From assembly GCA_030838815.1 (NCBI GenBank), contig JAUZEX010000806.1, forward strand, positions 1 to 5,640: DNA of 5,640 nt, written 5' to 3'. A model generated the notes under the pieces. The model was given only the letters and a program-made list of their open reading frames with translations, ran no database searches and was not told the origin of the DNA. Shown here in pieces: positions 1 to 4,931 of this stretch (position 1 is its first letter; every line of letters begins with the position of its first letter). This DNA comes from Actinomycetota bacterium. Lineage in GTDB: Bacteria > Actinomycetota > Acidimicrobiia > IMCC26256 > BP-133. The position numbers and the translations under genes were made by a program.

Positions 1-1
1 C

Positions 2-559
2 GACCTGGAGGCCACCGGATTCTCCCTCCTGTCCTCCGGCTCGGGTGACCTCTCCGCCCCGGCCACCGCCACCGGCAGGGGCCAGACGCGGCCCTCCCGC
101 TCCACCGACCGGGACACGCCCCGCTCCGCATCGGGCGCCGCGAGCCAGGGCACCCGCTCGGCCCCCGGCGTCGGCGACTCGGTCGCCGACGTCCGCGCGG
201 GGTCGGGCGAGGTCGACGGCCGGACGGGAGACGACGGCCACCACGGCGTCGGAACCCTGCCCGGCGCCGAACGCCGGGAGAAGAAGCCCAAGGCGAGCAA
301 GGAGGTGCTCGAGGCGGTGGAGTCCGCCCGCCGGGACCTGCGCCGCTGCGAGGCTGAGGCCGAGATGGCCGCCACCCGCGCCCACCGCCGAGCAGAACGG
401 GCCGAGGCCGCCGCCAAGCGCGCCGCCGAGGCCCAGCGGGAAGCCGAGGAGGCCCGGTCCGCCGCTGAAGACGCCGCCGGCGAAGCCGAAGCCGCCCGCC
501 GCCGGTCCGCCGACGCCGCCGAAGCCCTCGCCACCGCCGAAGCCGCCCTCCCAACCTGA
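2..559 (+). CDS. C-terminal fragment of an unrecognised coiled-coil protein
   Basis: The frame is open from the left edge to a TGA at 557-559, giving 185 residues, so the true start lies outside the window. Residues 1-95 of the fragment are rich in Gly, Ser, Thr, Asp and Arg with no hydrophobic periodicity and look disordered. From about residue 96 (a Lys-rich KKPKASKE patch) to residue 183 the chain is almost entirely Ala, Glu, Arg and Asp with spaced Leu and Val, as expected of a long charged helix or coiled coil (for example RRDLRRCEAEAEMAATRA). A GTG at 305 could in principle start an 84-residue protein, but the frame upstream is equally open with the same codon bias, so I treat it as internal. 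No signal peptide, membrane segment or catalytic motif is visible. I do not recognise the family. A structural or scaffold role would be a guess from composition alone. Confidence 0.7.
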   Translation, partial: DLEATGFSLLSSGSGDLSAPATATGRGQTRPSRSTDRDTPRSASGAASQGTRSAPGVGDSVADVRAGSGEVDGRTGDDGHHGVGTLPGAERREKKPKASKEVLEAVESARRDLRRCEAEAEMAATRAHRRAERAEAAAKRAAEAQREAEEARSAAEDAAGEAEAARRRSADAAEALATAEAALPT

Positions 560-567
560 CCCGTCCC

Positions 568-765
568 CAACCGGCGTTCGTTTACCGGGATGCTGCGGTA
601 ATGGAACGCCGGAATGGGCCGGCCGGCCGGCCGCCCGTTCGCAACCGGCGTTCGTTTGCCGGGATGCTGCGGTAATGGAACGCCGGAATGGGCCGGGTGC
701 CGGCCGTTCGCAACCGGCGTTCGTTTGCCGGGATGCTGCGGTAATGGAACGCCGGAATGCGCCGG
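568..765. repeat. Array of three 55-nt palindromic (hairpin) repeat units between convergent genes
   Basis: Three near-identical units lie at 568-622, 642-696 and 711-765, with start-to-start distances of 74 and 69 nt. Each has outer arms CCGGCGTTC and GAACGCCGG (571-579/604-612, 645-653/678-686, 714-722/747-755), perfectly complementary over 9 bp. Inside these, after a 2x2 internal loop (GT/TG), lie inner arms TTRCCG and CGGTAA around the 8-nt loop GGATGCTG. The units differ at only two positions I can find: A in copy 1 versus G in copies 2 and 3 in the inner left arm, and one G to C near the end of copy 3. Copies 2 and 3 are each preceded by CCGTTCG. The linkers are short and GC-rich; the first contains four GGCC units. 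The array fills the gap between a plus-strand gene ending at 559 and a minus-strand gene ending at 843. That placement is typical of REP-like elements or bidirectional terminators. There is no U-tract after any stem. Confidence 0.95.
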
Positions 766-842
766 GTGGGGGCTCTCGCTCGCACCGCGGCCCAACGGCG
801 GGCTTGGCCATGGGAGGAACGCCGGGTCGGCGATGGGCGCGG

Positions 843-2324
843 TCAGGCAGCGGGGAGGCCGTACCAGGCGGCGCGTTCGGCGGACATCGGATCGTCGGCG
901 ACCCCGCAGGTCTCGCCGAGGATCATCGTCGATCGGGTGGACGGGTCGTAGGCCGGCCAGCCGGGGTTGCCGGTGCGGGCGAAGGAGAGCCAGGCGTCCT
1001 GGACCGACGTCGCCAACGCCTCGGCGGACGGGCCGCAGCCGGCGAAGGCGTCGGCGCCCGCGCTTTCGAGCGTGCCGAACACGAAGGGAAGTTCCAGGGC
1101 GTGGCAGGAGCCGATCCCGGGGGCGGGCGAAGGCCAGGTGAACAGGTAGGAGAACGTGTCCGCCGCCCGGGCGGACTGGGCCTCCGTGGCTCGCAGCGAC
1201 GGGATCCGGAACTCCCGGTCCGACCAGATCGCCGACCACAGCTCCGACGGGCCGGCCGACGGGCGGGCCGCCCGGTAGACCGCCATCAGGTCGCCGGCGG
1301 CCTCTCCGACCAGCCGTTGGACCCGGACGGCCAGGCCGTCCTCGTCCAGCTCTCGGAGTCCCGGCTCGAGCACCCGCCACAGGTTCATCTCGTGCTCGTT
1401 GGTCCCGGCCAGGAACGGCACCCCCGCCGCCGAGCCGGCGGCCAGCCCGTCCACCGCCTGGGTGGGCAGGACGTCGCCACAGGTCCAGGGCTGGAATCCG
1501 GCGCCGATGTCGTCGCGCCGCACGTCGACCGACACCGCCACCTGGGCCGACAACAGCCGCTCCGTGGGCAGCGCCAGGAGTTCGTCGACCGGCGACGGGC
1601 CGAGCCCGAGGCGGACCAGCAGCCGGTCGGTCAACTCGCCGGCCCCGTCGGCCGTCGGCAGCCGCCGGCCCGCCCCGCTCTGGGCCACCGCCCGGTGGAA
1701 GCGACCCCGGGCCCGGGGCGACGTCATCAGCGCCGCGACCGAGATCGCCCCGGCCGACTCGCCCATCACGGTCACGTTGCCGGGATCGCCCCCGAAGGCG
1801 GCGGCGTGCTCCGCCACCCACTCCAGCACCGCCACCTGGTCGAGGACACCGGCGTTGGCCACGCACCGGTCGTCGTCGAGGGCCAGGAACCCGAACACGC
1901 CGAGCCGGTAGTTGGCCGTGACCACCACCACATCGCCCCGCCGGGCGAGGGTCGCCCCGTCGTAGAGGACCTGGCTCCCCGCCCCCTTGAGGAAGGCGCC
2001 GCCATGGATCCACACCAGCACGGGGCGCCGCCCGCTGAGCCCCGGCGTCCACACGTTGACGGTCAGGCAGTCCTCGCTCGTGGTCCCGATGCCCTCCCAG
2101 AGGCTGAAGCCGGGCACGTACTCGACGTCGATGGCCGACTGCGCCGCCGCCGGCCCGAAGAGCGTCGCCTCCCGCACGCCGGTCCACGGTTCCGCCGGGC
2201 GCGGCGCCCCGAACCGAAGGGCCCCGACCGGCGGACGGGCGTAGGGGATGCCCCGGAAGACGCAGAGGGGACCCTCGGCCGAGCCGCTCAGCCGCCCCGA
2301 CGAGAGCTCGACGGTGGGTCGCAT
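843..2324 (-). CDS. Type-B carboxylesterase (COesterase family, alpha/beta hydrolase)
   Basis: A complete 493-residue protein, normal length for bacterial type-B carboxylesterases, which hydrolyse carboxylic esters by a Ser-His-Glu triad. The N-terminus reads into the family hallmark FRGIPYARPPVGALRF (residues 23-38). EDCLTVNVW (84-92) fits the second family signature. HGGAF (107-111) is the oxyanion-hole strand-turn. FGGDPGNVTVMGESAG (177-192) fits the nucleophile signature with Ser190. By alignment from memory with Bacillus p-nitrobenzyl esterase, Glu312 (in GTNEHE) is the acid and His408 (in CHALELPFVFG) the base. The ATG at 2324 is chosen because it places the conserved start of the fold directly at the N-terminus. 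There is no signal peptide, so it is probably cytoplasmic. The RBS is poor, and a -10-like box lies 9 nt upstream, suggesting a very short or absent leader. The gene stands alone, convergent with the fragment at 2-559. The substrate cannot be read from the sequence. Confidence 0.96.
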   Translation of the reverse strand: MRPTVELSSGRLSGSAEGPLCVFRGIPYARPPVGALRFGAPRPAEPWTGVREATLFGPAAAQSAIDVEYVPGFSLWEGIGTTSEDCLTVNVWTPGLSGRRPVLVWIHGGAFLKGAGSQVLYDGATLARRGDVVVVTANYRLGVFGFLALDDDRCVANAGVLDQVAVLEWVAEHAAAFGGDPGNVTVMGESAGAISVAALMTSPRARGRFHRAVAQSGAGRRLPTADGAGELTDRLLVRLGLGPSPVDELLALPTERLLSAQVAVSVDVRRDDIGAGFQPWTCGDVLPTQAVDGLAAGSAAGVPFLAGTNEHEMNLWRVLEPGLRELDEDGLAVRVQRLVGEAAGDLMAVYRAARPSAGPSELWSAIWSDREFRIPSLRATEAQSARAADTFSYLFTWPSPAPGIGSCHALELPFVFGTLESAGADAFAGCGPSAEALATSVQDAWLSFARTGNPGWPAYDPSTRSTMILGETCGVADDPMSAERAAWYGLPAA

Positions 2325-2333
2325 GCCCCGGGC

Positions 2334-2339
2334 ACGCTA
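2334..2339 (-). promoter_or_regulatory. Candidate -10 box for the carboxylesterase
   Basis: On the minus strand this reads TAGCGT, preceded by GG, and fits the actinobacterial TAnnnT -10 pattern. It ends 9 nt before the ATG, so the transcript would be almost leaderless, consistent with the absence of a good Shine-Dalgarno sequence. No convincing -35 is present. The same octamer GGTAGCGT occurs in the promoter proposed at 3052-3079. Confidence 0.4.
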
Positions 2340-2342
2340 CCG

Positions 2343-2354
2343 GCGTCCGGACGC
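2343..2354. promoter_or_regulatory. Perfect 12-bp palindrome upstream of the carboxylesterase, possible operator
   Basis: GCGTCCGGACGC equals its own reverse complement. It sits just upstream of the candidate -10 box of the esterase, where the spacer and -35 element would be, so a bound protein would block transcription. In DNA this GC-rich a chance palindrome of this length is not very rare, and no regulator gene lies next to it. The operator role is inference. Confidence 0.35.
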
Positions 2355-2357
2355 GAC

Positions 2358-2405
2358 ACGGCCCTCCTCGTTCCCTGGGGGAGGATCAGGAACGGGGAGG
2401 GCCGT
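2358..2405. terminator. Strong hairpin with 17-bp stem, probable terminator of the cupredoxin-like gene
   Basis: The arms at 2358-2374 and 2389-2405 are complementary over 17 positions with a single T/G pair, around a 14-nt loop. It lies 83 nt beyond the stop of the minus-strand gene at 2488-2973 and upstream of the minus-strand esterase, so termination between the two is the simplest role. No U-tract follows, as is common in actinobacteria. Read as minus-strand RNA the odd pair becomes a C-A mismatch; read as plus-strand RNA it is a G-U wobble. A regulatory element in the esterase upstream region is the alternative. Confidence 0.6.
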
Positions 2406-2487
2406 ATCAGTCCCACTCACCACTGACTTCATCGGCACACCGGAGGCCCGACCTGAGCGCGGCGACGAAATTTTTTCCCAGAATCCC

Positions 2488-2973
2488 TCAGGGCTTCGGT
2501 GGCGCGGCGGTCTTTGGCGCCGTGGTGGCCGTCGTGGACGTGGTTGACCCGTTGGGAGCGGCCTTCTTGGGCGCCGGCGGGGGAGCGGTCACGACGATGA
2601 TCACCCCCGAGGCACCCTGACCCCCCGGGCCGCCCGCGGTCTTCGAAAAGTAGGGAAATCGCCCTTCCGCACCGAATGTGTGCTTGAAGGTGTCGTGGTC
2701 GCTCATGCACTCTTTCGGGTTCCCAGCCGAACACAGCGGGTTCGAGTCGAAAGACCCGTCGTCGGCGGTGACGCTGTGGACCTGCTCGCCGTCACGATGT
2801 GTCCACGTCACCTCGTCGCCCACGCTGACCGTCAGCTCCCGGGGATCGAACTGGTGATGGAGGATCGACACGCTGCGGCCGCCTCCAGCGGCGACCCCCG
2901 TGCCAGGGGCGGCCATCATGACCATTCCGGCCGCCAGGGCCCCGCAGGCCAACCCGGACATCATCTTCCGCAT
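2488..2973 (-). CDS. Secreted cupredoxin-fold (plastocyanin-like) protein lacking most copper ligands
   Basis: A 161-residue protein. Residues 1-29 form a signal peptide: basic MRK, a hydrophobic stretch, and a probable cleavage after GVAA. Residues about 34-128 resemble the small plastocyanin-like domain: ILHHQFDPRELTVSVGDEVTW, then VHSVTADDGSFDS, then a FPYFSKTAGGPGGQGASGVIIV strand-loop-strand. His66 (in VHSV) matches the first type-1 copper ligand. In relatives I recall, the last loop reads roughly YYC-x-IHG-xx-GG-x-GMSG. Here the Cys, His and Met positions are Ser110, Ala113 and Ala121, so normal blue-copper binding looks lost. Cys81 and Cys89 could form a disulfide. Residues 129-161 are a Pro/Ala/Thr/Ser/Lys tail with no sorting motif, perhaps spanning the cell wall. 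The ATG at 2973 is chosen over a GTG at 3018 because it has a good RBS and starts the signal peptide. The function is unknown; the fold assignment is fairly sure. Confidence 0.85.
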   Translation of the reverse strand: MRKMMSGLACGALAAGMVMMAAPGTGVAAGGGRSVSILHHQFDPRELTVSVGDEVTWTHRDGEQVHSVTADDGSFDSNPLCSAGNPKECMSDHDTFKHTFGAEGRFPYFSKTAGGPGGQGASGVIIVVTAPPPAPKKAAPNGSTTSTTATTAPKTAAPPKP

Positions 2974-2978
2974 GGAAT

Positions 2979-2984
2979 CCCCCT
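2979..2984 (-). promoter_or_regulatory. Ribosome binding site of the cupredoxin-like gene
   Basis: Minus-strand AGGGGG lies 5 nt before the ATG at 2973. It decides the start, since the upstream in-frame GTG at 3018 would add 15 residues ahead of the signal peptide and overlap the promoter region. Confidence 0.7.
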
Positions 2985-3001
2985 GGCATCTGAAGTGACT
3001 A

Positions 3002-3030
3002 AGCGTAACTACAGCCACATTTCAGCTCAA
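3002..3030 (-). promoter_or_regulatory. Probable promoter of the cupredoxin-like gene
   Basis: On the minus strand, TTGAGC (3025-3030) and TACGCT (3002-3007) are separated by 17 nt, an acceptable sigma-70-type pair. The start of transcription would fall near 2995, leaving a leader of about 20 nt that contains the RBS. It is back to back with the plus-strand promoter at 3052-3079, with about 21 bp between the two -35 elements, so a shared regulator is possible but unproven. Confidence 0.5.
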
Positions 3031-3051
3031 GCACCACTGGCCTCACGCCGG

Positions 3052-3079
3052 TTGTGCATTCCACACTGGGTGGTAGCGT
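3052..3079 (+). promoter_or_regulatory. Probable promoter of the PD-(D/E)XK-like gene
   Basis: TTGTGC (3052-3057) and TAGCGT (3074-3079) are separated by 16 nt. Transcription would start near 3086, giving a leader of about 45 nt that ends with the RBS at 3122-3126. The -10 is embedded in GGTAGCGT, the same octamer as upstream of the esterase. Confidence 0.5.
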
Positions 3080-3121
3080 TCCCGCCGCCCAGTCGACTCG
3101 GAGCTCGGGGACGAACTCGAC

Positions 3122-3126
3122 GGAGG
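3122..3126 (+). promoter_or_regulatory. Ribosome binding site fixing the start at 3132
   Basis: GGAGG stands 5 nt before the ATG at 3132. The frame is open further upstream to a GTG at 3054, but those 26 codons overlap the promoter and encode a Ser/Gly/Thr-rich stretch with no fold-like character, so the ATG is preferred. Confidence 0.75.
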
Positions 3127-3131
3127 TTCGA

Positions 3132-4787
3132 ATGCTCATCCGCCGCCCAGGCCAGCCCTGGCACCCGTTTCAGCCCGCACTGCACGACGAGCGGGCCCTA
3201 CAGACGCTGCTCGTCCAATCGCCCTCCCTCCTGCCCAGCCCCGGTCCGGGCGAGCTGGCGGTAGCGGCCAACTTCCGCATCGGGTCGACCGCCTCGGTCG
3301 ACCTCCTCGGCGTCGGCGTCGACGGTCGCATCGTCCTGGTCGAGTGCGGCCGCCAGGAGGGTCCCGGTCGCCGGCCGATGGGGGGCGCCGCCCTGGCCGT
3401 GGGGGCCGGCCTGTGGCGCGCGCCCTACGAGGAGTTCGACCGGGCCTTCGCCGTGCGGGCCGGCGTGCCCCTGCTCGACAAGGTCGCCGCCATCGCCCGG
3501 GCCGGGGGGCTCGGGTGGGACGAAAACGCCTTCCGGGCCGGCGTGGGCGAGAACCTCGCCGCCGGGCGCTTCCAGCTCATCTTGGCCGTCGACGTCGTGA
3601 GCGACGAGGTCCGCCAGGTCGTCGCCTACCTCAACGCCGGAGCCCGGCCCGGCCTGGCCGCCGTGGCCCTCGGGCTGCGCTACCACGCCGAAGAGGGCGT
3701 CGAGATCCTCATCCCCACCGTGTTCCGGGGCGAGGGCGGCCCCGAGACCCTGGACATCGGACGGGGAATGGCATCGGCCGAGGTGTCGCTGCCCGCCGTC
3801 TCCGACTCGCCGGAACCGGCCGGGGTCCAGGCCACGAGCCTGCCGTCCCGTCCCGCTCCGGCCAGCGCGCCGTCGGGTGTCGCCTCCGGACCGGCGCCCA
3901 AGGCCGCCGCACCGGCTCCTTCGGCGGCCCCGCCCGCCGCCCCCTCCGGCTCCGTGGCCCCGCCCGCTCCGGCGATGGGCCCGGCCCGGGCGGTCGATCC
4001 GGCTCCTGCGAAGGCGCCGGCCCCGGGGACGTCCTCCCCTTTTGCCCTCCCGGCGGTCCAGGAAGCGGAGGCCCCCGCCACCTCCTCTGACCCGTCCGGC
4101 GCCGCTTCGGCGATCGCCCCCCCGGCCGTCGCCCCGCCGCCCGAGCCCGCTCCAGCGGTCGAGGACACGCCGGCGGCGCCCGCCCCGGAAGCGGCCGCTC
4201 CCGCTCCCGCACCGGCTGCGGTCCCGGCCCAACCCGCGACCCGCCCGGCCGCCAGCGCGCCCGTCGGCGGTCAAGGGGAACCGGCTCTGTTCGCGGCGCT
4301 CGAGGCATCGTGTCTGCCGGCCGCGGTCGACGCCGTCCGGCGGCTGTACCACATCGCACGCGATCGCGGCCGGGAGCTCCAGTGGGGCCACGGCGACCAC
4401 CCGGCGGTGACGGCGGTCTACGACATCGACGGCAAGGCCGTCGGCGTGTGGAGCTGCTACACCGATCTCAAGCCCTCGTTCGTGGTCAACTTCGAATGGC
4501 TGGCCCCCCACGTGCCGATCGAGCGGCTGCAGCGGCTGGCCGATCGGCTGGCCGAGCTGCCGAGCGTGCCCGAGCGCCTGGCCGGCCTGGCCGAGGCCGG
4601 CTACAAGCGGCGCTTGGCCCTGGCTGTCAACGCCGTTCTGGCCCAGCCCGGGGCGGCCGATGTCATCAGCTCGGCGCTCACCGAACTGCTCGACCCCGCC
4701 GCAGCCAAGGCCGACAGCGCCAGCCCCTCCGTGCCCCCGCCGCCCCCGGCGGCCGCCGCCGGAACCCGGGCCAACAAGCAGAGCTGA
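3132..4787 (+). CDS. Two-domain protein: degenerate PD-(D/E)XK nuclease-like domain, Pro/Ala linker, conserved C-terminal domain
   Basis: 551 residues. Residues 15-105 look like the core of a PD-(D/E)XK nuclease-fold family of uncharacterised bacterial proteins: helix DERALQTLLVQSPSLLP (19-35), then SVDLLGVGVDGRIVLVECGRQ (55-75), then a helix after RRPMG. Asp57 and Glu71 match the first two acidic positions, but the usual E-x-K reads E-C-G (71-73), so the catalytic Lys is missing. Residues 129-198 (ENAFRAGVGENLAAGRFQLILAVD and GVEILIPTVFR) match the module that follows in relatives I recall. Residues about 215-382 are a low-complexity Pro/Ala/Ser linker. Residues 384-522 (ALFAALEASCLPAAVDAVRRLY, ELQWGHGDHPAVTAVYD, FVVNFEWLAPHVP) form a second folded domain resembling the C-terminal part of the same relatives. 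The tail is Pro/Ala-rich. There is no signal peptide, so it is cytoplasmic. DNA binding without cleavage is plausible but is inference. It is transcribed divergently from the cupredoxin-like gene. Confidence 0.88.
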   Translation: MLIRRPGQPWHPFQPALHDERALQTLLVQSPSLLPSPGPGELAVAANFRIGSTASVDLLGVGVDGRIVLVECGRQEGPGRRPMGGAALAVGAGLWRAPYEEFDRAFAVRAGVPLLDKVAAIARAGGLGWDENAFRAGVGENLAAGRFQLILAVDVVSDEVRQVVAYLNAGARPGLAAVALGLRYHAEEGVEILIPTVFRGEGGPETLDIGRGMASAEVSLPAVSDSPEPAGVQATSLPSRPAPASAPSGVASGPAPKAAAPAPSAAPPAAPSGSVAPPAPAMGPARAVDPAPAKAPAPGTSSPFALPAVQEAEAPATSSDPSGAASAIAPPAVAPPPEPAPAVEDTPAAPAPEAAAPAPAPAAVPAQPATRPAASAPVGGQGEPALFAALEASCLPAAVDAVRRLYHIARDRGRELQWGHGDHPAVTAVYDIDGKAVGVWSCYTDLKPSFVVNFEWLAPHVPIERLQRLADRLAELPSVPERLAGLAEAGYKRRLALAVNAVLAQPGAADVISSALTELLDPAAAKADSASPSVPPPPPAAAAGTRANKQS

Positions 4788-4794
4788 CCCGTTC

Positions 4795-4831
4795 TCAGCG
4801 TTCCTCCGCGACGGTCGCGCAGGAACGCTGA
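4795..4831 (+). terminator. Hairpin terminator after the PD-(D/E)XK-like gene
   Basis: TCAGCGTTCCT (4795-4805) pairs perfectly with AGGAACGCTGA (4821-4831). Inside, past one C-C mismatch, CGCG pairs with CGCG around the 5-nt loop ACGGT. The stem starts 8 nt after the stop codon. No immediate U-tract follows; a weak GTTTTGT lies 10 nt further on. Its place between a gene end and a new promoter supports a terminator. Confidence 0.75.
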
Positions 4832-4862
4832 AACGCGTCCGTTTTGTCATGAAATTGGGGGC

Positions 4863-4890
4863 TTGAAACTCGGCTCCTCCCGGGTATATT
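4863..4890 (+). promoter_or_regulatory. Strong sigma-70-type promoter of the acyl-CoA dehydrogenase gene
   Basis: TTGAAA (4863-4868) and TATATT (4885-4890) with a 16-nt spacer are close to consensus, and this is an AT-rich island in otherwise very GC-rich DNA. Transcription would start near 4896-4898, giving a leader of about 35 nt with GGAG at 4918-4921, 10 nt before the ATG. A palindrome overlaps the -10 and start site. Confidence 0.75.
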
Positions 4891-4902
4891 ACTGAGTAGT
4901 AA
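4889..4902. promoter_or_regulatory. Palindromic operator candidate over the acyl-CoA dehydrogenase promoter
   Basis: TTACTGAGTAGTAA has perfect 5-bp inverted arms (TTACT/AGTAA) around GAGT. It begins on the last two bases of the -10 box and covers the expected transcription start, the classic position for a repressor. Fatty-acid-degradation genes in actinobacteria are often controlled by TetR-family repressors that sense acyl-CoA; that such a protein binds here is inference, and no regulator gene is in the window. Confidence 0.5.
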
Positions 4903-4931
4903 CCTGGAGAGCCGAACGGAGCTGAGTCGAC

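Noticed and set aside
568..765. CRISPR array
   Set aside because: There are only three units. The repeats are longer than usual at 55 nt, the separating sequences are only 15-19 nt, unequal and partly shared, and no cas gene is present.
582..785. Small minus-strand ORF encoding repeated IPAFHYRSIPANERRLRT peptides
   Set aside because: The peptide repeat is only the translation of the DNA hairpin repeat. The 74-nt spacing of copies 1 and 2 is not a multiple of three, so the reading frame of the units is not preserved, and it has no RBS support.
45..2426. Plus-strand open frame of 793 codons covering the fragment, the repeats and the antisense of the esterase
   Set aside because: It runs opposite to a clear complete carboxylesterase and has Pro/Arg/Gly-rich composition with no fold motif. 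It is a by-product of few stop codons in very GC-rich DNA.
2452..2492. CCTGAG/CTCAGG inverted repeat around an AT-rich run as terminator of the cupredoxin-like gene
   Set aside because: Arms of 6 bp with a 29-nt loop would not form a stable terminator, and the right arm overlaps the stop codon. The hairpin at 2358-2405 is much stronger.
2944..2973. Lipoprotein signal (GLAC near residue 10 of the cupredoxin-like protein)
   Set aside because: The Cys comes too early, before the hydrophobic core, and GLAC does not fit the lipobox. An ordinary cleavage site near residue 29 is better.
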